Assembly: GCF_009846525.1 (NCBI RefSeq)
Contig: NZ_CP024621.1
Location: 3,534,001 to 3,598,000, forward strand
Reading direction: 5' to 3'
DNA: 64,000 bases
From: Halomonas meridiana
GTDB lineage: Bacteria > Pseudomonadota > Gammaproteobacteria > Pseudomonadales > Halomonadaceae
A program made the translations under genes and the position numbers. A model generated the notes under the pieces. It did no database searches. It had not been told where the DNA came from and was given only the letters and a program-made list of their open reading frames with translations. Of the stretch, positions 41,657 to 51,522 are shown piece after piece (positions within the stretch are counted from its first letter, which is position 1; the number at the start of each line of letters is the position of its first letter).

Positions 41657-44553
41657 TCCAACATTTCGATCCCCGCCATCAGGCCAACAGCGTCGATGTC
41701 AGCCGCGACTATTTCAAGAAAGACTACGGCACGCCCGCGCCAGCCGCCGGCAAGGCCAGCGTCAACATCGAGATCGACGGTATCACGCTCAGCGTGCCGG
41801 AAGGCACCTCCGTACTGCGCGCCGCCGCCCTGGCCGATATCAGTATTCCCAAGCTCTGCGCCACCGATAGCCTCGAGGCGTTCGGCTCTTGCCGCCTGTG
41901 CGCCGTCGAAATCGAAGGGCGCCGCGGCCTGCCCGCCTCCTGCACCACGCCGGTGGTGGAGGGAATGAAGGTGACCACCCAAAACGCACGACTCGCCAAA
42001 CTGCGCCGCAACGTGATGGAGCTCTACATCTCCGACCACCCCCTGGACTGCCTGACCTGTCCGGCCAACGGTGACTGCGAGCTGCAAGACATGGCGGGTA
42101 GCGTCGGTCTGCGCGAGGTGCGTTACGGCTTCAGCGGCGAGAACCACCTGGAGGCCGTCAAGGACGAGTCCAACCCTTATTTCACCTTCGATCCCAGCAA
42201 GTGCATCGTCTGCTCACGCTGTGTGCGCGCTTGTGACGAAGTGCAGGGCACCTTCGCGCTGACCATCGACGGCCGGGGCTTCGACTCGAAGGTCTCGGCG
42301 GGTCAAAACGATGCCTTCATGGATTCGGACTGCGTCTCCTGTGGCGCCTGCGTGCAGGCCTGTCCCACCGCCACACTGATGGAGAAGAGCGTGATCGACC
42401 AGGGCGTGCCGGACAGAAGCGTGGTCACCACTTGCGCTTACTGCGGCGTGGGATGCTCCTTCGAGGCCCAGATGAAGGGCGACAAGCTGATACGCATGGT
42501 CCCTTATAAAGGAGGCGACGCCAATCACGGCCACTCCTGTGTCAAAGGGCGCTTCGCCTTCGGCTACGCTACCCACAAGGATCGCATCCGCGAGCCTATG
42601 ATCCGTGACAGCATCGACCAGCCTTGGCGCAGCGTCTCCTGGGAGGAGGCCATCGGCTTTGCCGCCCGCCGCCTGAAGGAGACCCAGGCGCGCTACGGTC
42701 GCGAAAGCATCGGAGGCATCACCTCTTCCCGCTGCACCAACGAAGAGACCTATCTGGTTCAGAAACTGATCCGCGCGGCGTTTGGCAACAACAACACCGA
42801 CACCTGTGCTCGGGTGTGCCACTCGCCTACCGGCTACGGCCTGAAGACCACACTAGGCGAGTCTGCGGGTACGCAAACCTTCGACTCGGTGATGCAGGCC
42901 GACGCAATCATCGTGATCGGCGCCAACCCCACCGACGCCCACCCGGTGTTTGCCTCACAAATGCGTAAACGCTTGCGCCAGGGCGCCAAGCTGATCGTCG
43001 CCGACCCGCGCCATATCGACCTCTTGAAAACCCCGCACATGGGCGAGGCGCAGCACCTGCCGCTGCGCCCAGGCACCAACGTCGCGCTGATCAACGCCCT
43101 GGCCCACGTGGTGATCAGCGAAGGACTCGAAGACACCGCGTTCGTGGCTCGGCGCTGCGATAGCGAGGCGTACCAAAGCTGGCGCGCCTTCATCGAAGAC
43201 CCGCGCCACTCGCCGGAAGCCAGCGAAAGCATCACCGGCGTGCCCGCCGAGGCCGTGCGACAAGCGGCACGCACCTACGCCACTGCCAACAACGGCGCCA
43301 TCTACTACGGCCTCGGCGTTACTGAGCACAGCCAGGGCTCGACCATGGTGATGGGCATCGCCAACCTCGCCATGGCCACCGGCAACATCGGCCGTGAAGG
43401 CGTGGGCGTGAACCCGCTGCGCGGCCAGAATAACGTCCAGGGCTCCTGCGACATGGGCTCCTTCCCGCATGAGCTGCCGGGCTACCAGCATGTCGCCGAC
43501 CCCATTGCACGCGGCCGCTTCGAAGACGTGTGGGGCGTGACACTCGACGACGAACCGGGGCTGAGGATTCCTAACATGTTCGATGCCGCCATCGAAGGGA
43601 GCTTCAAGGCGCTCTACGTGCAGGGAGAGGACATCGCCCAGTCCGACCCCAATACGCAGCACGTCGAGGCAGCGCTCTCGTCGCTGGACTGTCTGATCGT
43701 GCAGGACATTTTCCTCAACGAGACGGCCAAGTTCGCCCACGTACTGCTGCCGGGATCAAGCTTTTTGGAGAAAAATGGCACCTTCACCAACGCCGAACGG
43801 CGCATCAACAGAGTGCGCAAAGTGATGCCCGCCGTGGCCGGTAAGGAAGACTGGCAAGTCACCCAGGCGTTGGCCAATGCCCTGGGCTACCCGATGCACT
43901 ACACGCACCCGTCCGAGATTATGGACGAAATCGCGCAGCTCACCCCGAGTTTCGCGGGCGTTAGCTATGCCAAGCTGGAGGAGTACGGCAGCCTGCAGTG
44001 GCCTTGCAACGCCGACTATCCGCTGGGTATGCCGACCCTGCACGAGCACGAGTTTCCCATTGGCCTGGGCCGTTTTGCGATCACCGAGTACGTGGCGACG
44101 GAAGAGCGCACCAACCGCCGCTTCCCGCTGCTGTTGACCACCGGCCGCATTCTCAGCCAGTACAACGTGGGCGCCCAGACACGGCGCACCGACAATCAGT
44201 ACTGGCACAACGAGGACGTGCTGGAGCTACATCCGTCTGATGCCGAGGTACGCGGCGTGCGTGACGGCGACTGGCTGGGTATTACTAGCCGCTCTGGGCA
44301 AACGGTGCTACGCGCCCGACTCAGCGAACGCATGCAGCCCGGGGTCGTCTATACGACCTTCCACCATCCCGGTAGCGGGGCGAACGTGATCACCACGGAC
44401 AACTCGGATTGGGCCACCAACTGCCCCGAATACAAGGTCACCGCCGTGCAAATCGAAAAAGTCAGCCAGCCCTCCGCCTGGCAGCAGCGCTTCAACGCCT
44501 TCGATCAGGCCCAGCGCGATCATTTGTCCAAGGCGCACCAGGAGGCGCCATGA
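41653..44553 (+). CDS. fdsA: NAD-dependent formate dehydrogenase alpha (catalytic) subunit
   Basis: The ATG at 41653 overlaps the fdsB stop. A much longer in-frame extension inside fdsB is not protein-like, so this start gives 966 residues. Iron-sulfur sites in order: [2Fe-2S] CATDSLEAFGSCRLCAVEIE, a histidine-bearing site DHPLDCLTCPANGDCELQ, two ferredoxin clusters (CIVCSRCVRACDE; CVSCGACVQACPT), and the catalytic-domain cluster CAYCGVGCSFE...CVKGRF. The active site has cysteine, not selenocysteine, in CARVCHSPTG. The molybdopterin domain continues to the C-terminal VYTTFHHPGSGAN. It oxidises formate to CO2 in the cytoplasm. Confidence 0.97.
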   Translation: MIQHFDPRHQANSVDVSRDYFKKDYGTPAPAAGKASVNIEIDGITLSVPEGTSVLRAAALADISIPKLCATDSLEAFGSCRLCAVEIEGRRGLPASCTTPVVEGMKVTTQNARLAKLRRNVMELYISDHPLDCLTCPANGDCELQDMAGSVGLREVRYGFSGENHLEAVKDESNPYFTFDPSKCIVCSRCVRACDEVQGTFALTIDGRGFDSKVSAGQNDAFMDSDCVSCGACVQACPTATLMEKSVIDQGVPDRSVVTTCAYCGVGCSFEAQMKGDKLIRMVPYKGGDANHGHSCVKGRFAFGYATHKDRIREPMIRDSIDQPWRSVSWEEAIGFAARRLKETQARYGRESIGGITSSRCTNEETYLVQKLIRAAFGNNNTDTCARVCHSPTGYGLKTTLGESAGTQTFDSVMQADAIIVIGANPTDAHPVFASQMRKRLRQGAKLIVADPRHIDLLKTPHMGEAQHLPLRPGTNVALINALAHVVISEGLEDTAFVARRCDSEAYQSWRAFIEDPRHSPEASESITGVPAEAVRQAARTYATANNGAIYYGLGVTEHSQGSTMVMGIANLAMATGNIGREGVGVNPLRGQNNVQGSCDMGSFPHELPGYQHVADPIARGRFEDVWGVTLDDEPGLRIPNMFDAAIEGSFKALYVQGEDIAQSDPNTQHVEAALSSLDCLIVQDIFLNETAKFAHVLLPGSSFLEKNGTFTNAERRINRVRKVMPAVAGKEDWQVTQALANALGYPMHYTHPSEIMDEIAQLTPSFAGVSYAKLEEYGSLQWPCNADYPLGMPTLHEHEFPIGLGRFAITEYVATEERTNRRFPLLLTTGRILSQYNVGAQTRRTDNQYWHNEDVLELHPSDAEVRGVRDGDWLGITSRSGQTVLRARLSERMQPGVVYTTFHHPGSGANVITTDNSDWATNCPEYKVTAVQIEKVSQPSAWQQRFNAFDQAQRDHLSKAHQEAP

Positions 44554-45392
44554 GCGCAGAGCATACCCAACGCACCTCGGCCGAGGCAGCGCTCATGCGT
44601 CTTCCGGTGGAGGAGCGCCGTGGCAGTAACGGCTGGCATGCCGACACTCACGAAGATGGCCTAGCACTGGAGCAGCCGGTCGCGCTGGTCTACAACGGGA
44701 TCTCTCACGCGGTGATGATGGCTAGCCCAACGGATTTGGAGGCGTTCGCGCTAGGCTTCAGCCTTACCGAAGGCATTCTGCACAGCGTCGATGAGTGCTA
44801 CGACCTGGAAGTTCACGAAGCCCCGGGTGGCCTGTCCATTCACCTCACCATCGCCAACCAGCGAATGGCCGAGCTCAAGCAGCGGCGCCGTAGCCTGACC
44901 GGGCGGACCGGCTGCGGGCTATGCGGCACCGAGGCGCTAGAACAGGCCATCCGCCCAATCCCGACAGTCAAGACACCGTCGCTTAGCGACGCCGCCATCC
45001 AGCGTGCCTTGCAGGAGCTATGCACCCACCAACCGCTTCAGGCCGTGACGGGTGCCAGTCACGGCGCTGCTTGGTGCGATTTACAGGGCCGCATTCAGTG
45101 GACCTGCGAGGATGTGGGTCGCCATAACGCTCTGGACAAATTAATCGGTACCTTAGCGCGCGAGAACGCGCTTTTGGCAAGTGGCTTCGTGCTGGTCACC
45201 AGCCGCGCCAGCTACGAGATGGTCCATAAATGTGCCAGCGTAGGCATCGGTGCCTTGGTGGCCGTCTCGGCGGCCACCTCGTTGGCTGTGGAGCAGGCCC
45301 AAACGGCGGGGCTCTTTCTAGCAGGCTTTGCCCGGCCCGGCCGTCACTTGATCTATCATCGCCCCGCCACGGCGGCGGTGGCCCACGGCTAA
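44550..45392 (+). CDS. fdhD: Formate dehydrogenase accessory sulfurtransferase FdhD (FdsC)
   Basis: The ATG at 44550 overlaps the fdsA stop and gives 280 residues. FdhD passes sulfur to the molybdenum cofactor of the dehydrogenase. Visible motifs are PVALVYNGISHAVMMASPTD, GRTGCGLCGTEALE with the reactive C-x-x-C, CEDVGRHNALDKLIG and VTSRASYEMVHKCASVGIGA. In fds operons this protein is often called FdsC and binds the cofactor before insertion. It is followed 11 bases later by fdsD. Confidence 0.95.
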   Translation: MSAEHTQRTSAEAALMRLPVEERRGSNGWHADTHEDGLALEQPVALVYNGISHAVMMASPTDLEAFALGFSLTEGILHSVDECYDLEVHEAPGGLSIHLTIANQRMAELKQRRRSLTGRTGCGLCGTEALEQAIRPIPTVKTPSLSDAAIQRALQELCTHQPLQAVTGASHGAAWCDLQGRIQWTCEDVGRHNALDKLIGTLARENALLASGFVLVTSRASYEMVHKCASVGIGALVAVSAATSLAVEQAQTAGLFLAGFARPGRHLIYHRPATAAVAHG

Positions 45393-45403
45393 GGAGCCGC
45401 ACC

Positions 45404-45649
45404 ATGTCGTCGAACCACGAAATGCAGCTGGTCAACATGACCAATCAGATCGCCGCCAATCTGGGTGGCGGTCGCGATGAGGAGGCGGCTGCCGCCGCCA
45501 CCTGCCGTCATCTGGAAACGTTCTGGGCGCGCTCGATGAAACAGCGCCTAGTCGCCACCTTAGCGCACGGCGATAACGGCCTCACTCCACTGGCAAAGCG
45601 CGCCGTCAGCCTACTGGCAGAGCGGCTCGACGAACGTCAGGCGGGATAA
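45404..45649 (+). CDS. fdsD: Formate dehydrogenase delta subunit
   Basis: An 81-residue protein starting MSSNHEMQLVNMTNQIAANL after AAGGAG. The segment HLETFWARSMKQRLVATLAH is the family signature (DUF, FdsD). It is the last gene of the operon, needed for a stable or active enzyme in known fds systems. Confidence 0.93.
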   Translation: MSSNHEMQLVNMTNQIAANLGGGRDEEAAAAATCRHLETFWARSMKQRLVATLAHGDNGLTPLAKRAVSLLAERLDERQAG

Positions 45650-45658
45650 GCCAAGCGC

Positions 45659-45684
45659 GCAGGGTTACCCTTGGGCAACCCTGC
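45659..45684. terminator. Hairpin between convergent fdsD and dehydrogenase genes
   Basis: GCAGGGTT / AACCCTGC, a perfect 8-bp stem with a 10-base loop, lies between two convergent stops. T-runs are short on both strands, so it is probably a weak bidirectional terminator. Confidence 0.5.
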
Positions 45685-45705
45685 TTGCAACGTCGCTACA
45701 GATGC

Positions 45706-46656
45706 TTAGGCCTCGGCCAAGTTACGCCCTGGCGTGCCGGCATCAAACGCCAGCACGTTATCGAACGCATCGCCAAAGTAGAGCTCGTAGCTGTCTTTCT
45801 CCACGTAGCCCAGGTGCGGCGTGGCCAAGAAGTTGGGCAGCGCCAGCAGTGTATGCTCGATCACTGGCTCTTCATCGAATACGTCCACAGCGGCCATGCC
45901 GGGCCGCCCGGCTTTTAGCGCAGCCTCTAACGCGCCCGCCTCCACTAACGGCGCGCGGCTGGTATTCACCAGCACGGCCGTGGGCTTCATGCTGGCCAAA
46001 TTCGCCGCTGTGACGATGCCGCGGGTTTCCGGGTTTGAGCGCAGGTGCAGGCTCAGCACGTCACTGCGCTCGAAAAACTCCTCTTGCGAAACCGCGACCT
46101 CTAGCCCTGCCGCTGCGGCCCGCTGACGGGTGCCTTCGCGGCCCCATACCAGTACGTTCATTTCAAACGCTTGGCCGTAGCGGGCCACTAACTGGCCTAT
46201 TTTTCCATAGCCAAATACGCCCAGCGTGCGCCCTTTCAGGCCGGTGCCCAGGGTGCGCTGCCAGCGGCCTGCCTTGAGGTTTTCCACCTCTTCAGGAATG
46301 CGTCGCATGGCAGAGAGCACCAGCCCCCAGGTCAGCTCGGCCGCCGCATAGGGCGAGCCAGTGCCTGCCAGTACCACCACGCCGTGCTCGCGGCAGGCGG
46401 CCATGTCCACATGCGCCGCGCCGCCGCCGGTTTGGCTGATCAGCTTGAGCTTGGGCAGCCGCACCAGCAACGACGCGGTAATCGGCGTGCGCTCACGAAT
46501 CAGCACCAGCGCATCGGCGTCTTTGAAGCGTTCAACCAACTCGTCTTCATCGCTCACGGTGTCGGTGTAAATCGTGACGTGGTGCCCCGCCAGCTTGGCG
46601 AAGGCATCGAGTTCACGCACGCAGTCCTGGTAATCATCGGGGATGACAATATGCAT
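45706..46656 (-). CDS. D-2-hydroxyacid dehydrogenase
   Basis: The 316-residue protein belongs to the NAD-dependent 2-hydroxyacid dehydrogenase family. The Rossmann motif is GVFGYGKIGQLVARYG, with the substrate and catalytic stretches LHLRSNPETRGIV, LVNTSRAPLVEAGALEAAL and TPHLGYVEKDSYELYF. The ATG at 46656 shares one base with the TRAP permease stop, so it is the last gene of the TAXI-TRAP unit. The hydroxyacid is not identified; it probably belongs to the same carboxylate catabolism as the downstream-facing cluster. Confidence 0.92.
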   Translation of the reverse strand: MHIVIPDDYQDCVRELDAFAKLAGHHVTIYTDTVSDEDELVERFKDADALVLIRERTPITASLLVRLPKLKLISQTGGGAAHVDMAACREHGVVVLAGTGSPYAAAELTWGLVLSAMRRIPEEVENLKAGRWQRTLGTGLKGRTLGVFGYGKIGQLVARYGQAFEMNVLVWGREGTRQRAAAAGLEVAVSQEEFFERSDVLSLHLRSNPETRGIVTAANLASMKPTAVLVNTSRAPLVEAGALEAALKAGRPGMAAVDVFDEEPVIEHTLLALPNFLATPHLGYVEKDSYELYFGDAFDNVLAFDAGTPGRNLAEA

Positions 46657-48610
46657 CAAAGCGGCTCCTTGCTCGGTGAGCGCGCTAAAGGGCGATCCCC
46701 TTTAGCAGCGTGGCTGAAATACCGCTGCCAGGCGAAGATCCCGACGATCACGGCGATGCCCACCACGTCTGTAATGGCTTGGCCGTTAATCAACATCAAC
46801 GCGGCAAACAGCAGCAGTCCGCGCTCTACCCAGGAGCAGGGGCGAGCAAAGTAGCCTATCGTAGAGGCCGCCAAAGCAATGATACCCAGCACGCCAGAAG
46901 CCACCGCCATGGCGATTTCCAGCGTGGTGCCCTGCCCGAGCAGCGGCGGATGATAGACAAACATAAACGGAATCAGGAAGCCGCCCAAGGAAATTTTCGT
47001 CGCTGTCAGTGCGGTACGGAACCAGTGGGAGCCCGCAATCGCGCCGCCGATATAGGCCGCCAGTGCCACCGGAGGCGTTACCCCCGAAAGGATCGCAAAG
47101 TAAAGAATAAACAGGTGAGCAGAAAGACTCGGCAGACCCGCCTCGATAAAGGCTGCTGCGACCACCGATGCCGCCAGCATATACGCCGCCACGGTCGGTA
47201 AGCCCATTCCCAGAATAATCGCCACCACCATCGCCAACAGTAGCGTCACCAGCACATCGCCGCCGCTCACCATGACAATGAGTGAGGAGACTTTGAGCCC
47301 CAAGCCGGTCAAGCTGATCACCGCGGCAATGATCGCCACGCTGCCAATGATGACCGCAATCATCGCGGCGGTCATTGCCCCTGCTTCCAGCGCGGCGGGT
47401 AGTGATTTCACCCGCTCCCAGAGCGTGCCTTGGCTACGCGGTGACACCAGATACAGCACCATCGCGGTAAAATACGCCGCTACGGCTGCCGTGGTCGGCG
47501 TGTAGCGCAGCACGAGCATGGTGATCAGCACCACCAGCGGTAGCAGCAGGGTTTCGACATTGAAGAGCCCTTCACGCAGCGTCGGGCGCTGGTCTTTCGG
47601 GATCGGGTTCAACCCCAGGCGCTTCGCTTCGAAATGAACGCTCATCCAAATGGCGAGGTAAAACAGCAGCGCAGGAATCAGCGCAGCACTGATGATATCT
47701 AGATAACTTGTGGAGATGACGTCAGCCATCACAAACGCCGCAGCCCCCATGATCGGCGGCAGAATTTGCCCACCGGTCGAAGCAGAAGCCTCCGTCGCCG
47801 CCGCAAACCGCGGGCTATATCCATTTTTCTTCATTAAAGGAATGGTAAACACGCCGGTGGTGGCAACGTTCGCAGCCGTGCTGCCACTGATACTGCCAAA
47901 CATGGCGCTACACAGCGTGGCGGCTTTTGCAGGCCCCCCGCCATCCCCCCCGTAGCGGCGTTAGAGAGACGCATGAACGTGTCGCCACCACCCGTGGTCA
48001 CCAGCAGCGCACCAAACATGATGAACACCACAATGACGGTCGATGAGGTTCGCATGAGGCTGCCGAAAATGCCAGTCGGCCCTAAATAGAACGTGGCGAC
48101 CAGGTCATCCCAACGGAAACCGCCGTGCCCCCATACACCGGGTAAATGCTGCCCAAATGCAGCATAAGCCAAGGCAATGAGTACTAGGATGGGAAACGCC
48201 AAGCCAATGGCCCGTCGGCAGGCCTCTAGCAATAATAAAATCGCGCTCACACCGAACACGAGATCCAGTGTGGTGGGCATCAAATACCCCAGTTGGTAAA
48301 TGATGCGGTCAAAGTGATAAACGTAATATCCGCTTATGACGACGCTCAACAGGATGGGAACGATATCGAACCACGGAATACGGTGGGTATCCCGTACACG
48401 GCAATGATACGCCAGGAAGATCAACGGCAGCGCAAATAGCAGGTGCACCGCGTTTTGTGTGTTCACCGGTCCCGTCACAGCGGTATAAAGATGGAAAATA
48501 GCCATCGCCACCGCCGCTGTGCGGGCCACCATAAACCAGAAGCCGGTAAGCTGCCGCTTGCCTGCATCCTCCTGGTATTTTTCAACAACTGACTCTTTTG
48601 CGGTTTCCAT
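46656..48610 (-). pseudogene. TRAP transporter fused permease (TAXI type), split by a one-base shift
   Basis: The first frame starts at 48610 (METAKESVVEKYQEDAGKRQ) and encodes the DctQ-like and early DctM-like part, up to NAATGGMAGG. It then leaves the family sequence. The continuation (PAKAATLCSAMFGSISGSTA, GYSPRFAAATEASASTGGQI and onward to the C-terminus) is found in another frame down to 46656. The break coincides with a run of six C (47934-47939), where seven would restore one protein of about 650 residues, the usual fused-permease length. Either the permease is inactive in this strain or the run is a sequencing error. It lies between the TAXI receptor and the 2-hydroxyacid dehydrogenase. 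Confidence 0.85.
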
Positions 48611-48710
48611 GAGGGAACTCCCGCGCCGCCGAACAAAGGGGAGGCTAGGCAGCGCGTCAGGCTAATAGCAAACTGCCCCGCCAAACGCGTCGGCGGAGCG
48701 CACGGGCGGG

Positions 48711-49691
48711 TTACTGCGCTTCAGGCGGAATAATGTCGGCGGGGATCTCCAGCCCTAATTCCTGGTAGTAGCGCAGTGCGCCAGCATGCAGCGGGAAGGT
48801 AGCGGTATCGACCACGGTTTGCGGGTCGACACTGCCCGCAGGTTTGAAGGAGGCGGCCACTTGGTCATGGTTTTCCCAGTAGGCTTTCGTCAACTCGTAC
48901 ACGGTATCGGCATCGAGATCCGTGGTGGTTGCCACCCCCATATAGATGCCTAGCGATTGTGCTTCGCTCATACCGGTGTAAGTATCGGCAGGAATGATGG
49001 TGGGAGAGAGGAACGGTAATTCGGCAGTGACGGTCTCCACCTGATCGTCCGTCAGCGATAGCAATTGCAAGGGCCGTGAAGAGTGCACTTCGGTAAACAG
49101 AGGAATAGGCGGTACGCCGTTATAGCTGAAGCCGACCAAGCGGCCATCGGTCACACCCTCAGCGGCATCGTTGACTCGCATGCGCTGGAAGTCGGGCTCG
49201 ATACCCAAAATACCAAACACTTGCTCTGTAATGTACTCGCCGCCACCGCCGATGCTGCTAGGGTTGAAGCGTTCACCGTTTAGGTCTTCGAAGGTCTCAA
49301 TATCGCTATCTTGACGTACCGCCCAGTGCATGGTGGAGGGGGCAATCCAATACACCAAGCGCACGTCTGGGTTGGCCATGTCGGCAAAACGACCCTCGCC
49401 GTTATACAGCTCGTAGCCCACCAAGGCTTCGGTGAAGGCTAGATCGAGTTCGCCATTATTGAGGCGGATGGCGTTTTCGCGGGTGCCGCCCGTTTCGCGC
49501 ACGGTAATCTCGTAGGGCGTATTGGCGCTAATCACGCGTGCCCCTTCAGAAATACCGAAAAACCAGCCGGTGCCGGTGGGTACGGAGCCCAGGTTGAGTG
49601 CGGTTTGGGCGTGGGCGGACGTGGCAGCAGTCAATGCGCTGACGGCCAACAAAGAAGCAGGAAGTACGTGGCGTAGTTTTAGCGTCATCAT
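48711..49691 (-). CDS. TAXI-family TRAP solute receptor
   Basis: The 326-residue protein has a signal peptide (LKLRHVLPASLLAVSALTAA, cleavage near AHA-QTA). The TAXI landmarks are NLGSVPTGTGWFFGISEGAR, VRETGGTRENAIRLNNGELD, FNPSSIGGGGEYITEQVF and VTDGRLVGFSYNG. It is the periplasmic binder for the fused permease encoded 100 bases downstream. Two ATG codons in a row start the frame; either could be used. The promoter probably lies in the 203-base gap to the LysR gene. Confidence 0.93.
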   Translation of the reverse strand: MMTLKLRHVLPASLLAVSALTAATSAHAQTALNLGSVPTGTGWFFGISEGARVISANTPYEITVRETGGTRENAIRLNNGELDLAFTEALVGYELYNGEGRFADMANPDVRLVYWIAPSTMHWAVRQDSDIETFEDLNGERFNPSSIGGGGEYITEQVFGILGIEPDFQRMRVNDAAEGVTDGRLVGFSYNGVPPIPLFTEVHSSRPLQLLSLTDDQVETVTAELPFLSPTIIPADTYTGMSEAQSLGIYMGVATTTDLDADTVYELTKAYWENHDQVAASFKPAGSVDPQTVVDTATFPLHAGALRYYQELGLEIPADIIPPEAQ

Positions 49692-49894
49692 TGTTATGTC
49701 CTCAAAGCGTCGGGAAGCATGTTGTGATGTTGTGTGCTGTGGGAGGCCTTACCTGCACCTCTCCCGATAACCGAGTAAGCAAGGGAAGTTCGCTTAGCGG
49801 TCTCTAAAGTGATAACGCCAAACCGGAGAGCTGTATATTGGTCATTGATGAACCTGCCTTCTCCAACCGCGAAAGCAGCGCCGTCGATTTCCCT

Positions 49895-50803
49895 TTAAGG
49901 CGGTGAAGAAGCGCCGCTGGCGGCCTGAATAAAATGCTCCACCAGCACTCTTGCCGCCATGGAAAGACGGTCTAAATCTCTGACATAAATACTCAGTTTG
50001 CGCCGCGCCCAGTCGTCTTGGATCGACAGCACATTCACGTTGAGGCCATCCACGTACTGACGAATCGCCCCACGGGGCAGCACCCCCACGCCCAGCCCTG
50101 CCTGGACCATCAAGCACAGCGCATCGTAGCTGGTCACCTGAATACGAATCCGCAGGGTTTTGTTGGCCATGCTGGCCGCCCGCATAATCTCTAAGTTAAT
50201 CGCGCTGGCGGTGTGCAATCCTACATGGGGATAGTCCAAACACTCGCGGAAAAGCACCTTCTCCCGTTGGGCCAGCGGGTGCTGCTGTGGCACCACCAAC
50301 ACGAGGTCATCCACATGGTACGGGAACTCGATCAGGTCATAGCCGTGCAGCATCTGCGCGCACACGCCGATGTCGGCGTTATTGTTCATCACTTCGCGGG
50401 TAATGATCGGGCTGACCTTCTCTTCAAGCTGCACACCGATATCCGGGTGCAGCTCAAAAAAAGCGCGCATCTCCTGGGGTAGATATTGGGTAATCGCCGA
50501 CATATTGGCAAACACCCGCACAATGCCCCGCTGGCCGCTGGCGTAGTCGCGCATTTGCAGGTCGAGATCTTCTAAATTGTGCAGCACACCTCGAGAGAGA
50601 TTCAGCAGCGCACTCCCCGCAGGCGTCAGTTCGATGCCTCGATTATTGCGCTTCAGCAACGGCGTATTGAAATATGCCTCCAGCTCGCTGAGGCGTTTAC
50701 TCACGGCCGAGGTGGCCATAAAAGAGGCGTCGGCTGCCCCGGTAATGGTGCCCAGCTCAGCCACTTTCACGAACAGCTTGAGAGAGGTCGGGTCGAGTTT
50801 CAT
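49895..50803 (-). CDS. LysR-family transcriptional regulator
   Basis: The 302-residue protein has the LysR helix-turn-helix at residues 5-45 (LKLFVKVAELGTITGAADAS, SAVSKRLSELEAYFNTPLLK, NRGIELTPAG). The co-inducer domain follows, with YLPQEMRAFFELHPDIGVQL and GLGVGVLPRGAI. Its start overlaps the dehalogenase stop by four bases. With the similar regulator at 51519-52430 it flanks the HAD gene. Both probably control the TAXI-TRAP and CoA-transferase/lyase units. Confidence 0.93.
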   Translation of the reverse strand: MKLDPTSLKLFVKVAELGTITGAADASFMATSAVSKRLSELEAYFNTPLLKRNNRGIELTPAGSALLNLSRGVLHNLEDLDLQMRDYASGQRGIVRVFANMSAITQYLPQEMRAFFELHPDIGVQLEEKVSPIITREVMNNNADIGVCAQMLHGYDLIEFPYHVDDLVLVVPQQHPLAQREKVLFRECLDYPHVGLHTASAINLEIMRAASMANKTLRIRIQVTSYDALCLMVQAGLGVGVLPRGAIRQYVDGLNVNVLSIQDDWARRKLSIYVRDLDRLSMAARVLVEHFIQAASGASSPP

Positions 50804-51522
50804 GAAAGCTGCCGCGCCAAGTCGAGGAAGTCGTCTGCAACGAAATCAAAGCAGGGGTCGATACTTAAATCCGGCGTGGCATCTGGCCCAAACTCCAGCG
50901 GGCGCTTCACAAAGGCGGTGCGCATGCCTTCCCGGTGGGCAGCCTGTAAATCATCTTGATGAGCCGCCACCATCAGGATTTGCGAGGGGTTTAGGTCGAG
51001 GAGATTGGCCGCCATGTGGTACACCTCCGGGTCGCGCTTGTAGTGCCCAGCAAGCTCAGAGGAGAGCACGCAGTCCCAGGGCAGCCCGGCATGGCGCGCC
51101 ATGTTCACTAGCAGCGAGACGTTACCGTTAGAGAGCGTGGCTAATATAAAGCGCTGTTTTAACTGCAATAGACCTTCCACACTATCAGGCCAGGGCGTTA
51201 AGCGGTGCCACACGCGGTTCAGGTGCGCTGTTTCACCCTCATCTAGCTGGTCGGCAATATCAAAGGCAATCAGCAGCCGATCAAGGGTCATCCGGTGCAA
51301 GTCATCCAGCCTGGTCCAGGGCAGCTCCCCCTGGCGCACCCGGTTCATGGCGGGGGCATAGCCTGCCCGCCACTCGTCGGCAAACCGTGCCCAGTCGACG
51401 CTCAGCCCTTTGGCCTGGTTCAGCTGTTCGCCTTCGCGAATCACGCTGCTGCGCCAGTCTACTACCGTGCCAAACACATCAAAGGTGAGCGCTTTTATTT
51501 CGTGGGCGATGCCTGTTGTCAT
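50800..51522 (-). CDS. Haloacid dehalogenase type II (HAD superfamily)
   Basis: The 240-residue protein carries HAD motif I FDVFGTVVDWRSSV (nucleophile Asp), motif II ATLSNGN and motif III/IV YKRDPEVYHMAANLL with LMVAAHQDDLQAAHREGMRT. This is the L-2-haloacid dehalogenase subfamily (DhlB-like), which hydrolyses 2-haloacids to 2-hydroxyacids, although many members act on other substrates. It overlaps a LysR gene at each end, forming a tight three-gene unit. The 2-hydroxyacid dehydrogenase at 45706 could use its product. Confidence 0.9.
   Translation of the reverse strand: MTTGIAHEIKALTFDVFGTVVDWRSSVIREGEQLNQAKGLSVDWARFADEWRAGYAPAMNRVRQGELPWTRLDDLHRMTLDRLLIAFDIADQLDEGETAHLNRVWHRLTPWPDSVEGLLQLKQRFILATLSNGNVSLLVNMARHAGLPWDCVLSSELAGHYKRDPEVYHMAANLLDLNPSQILMVAAHQDDLQAAHREGMRTAFVKRPLEFGPDATPDLSIDPCFDFVADDFLDLARQLS

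Noticed and set aside
41626..43740. Several 140-260-codon open frames opposite fdsA
   Set aside because: Typical antisense frames in GC-rich DNA; fdsA is complete with all cofactor motifs.
47834..47933. The C-terminal end of the first permease frame (QKPPRCVAPCLAVSVAARLR) as a genuine protein end
   Set aside because: It is out-of-frame translation of family sequence that is found intact in the next frame.
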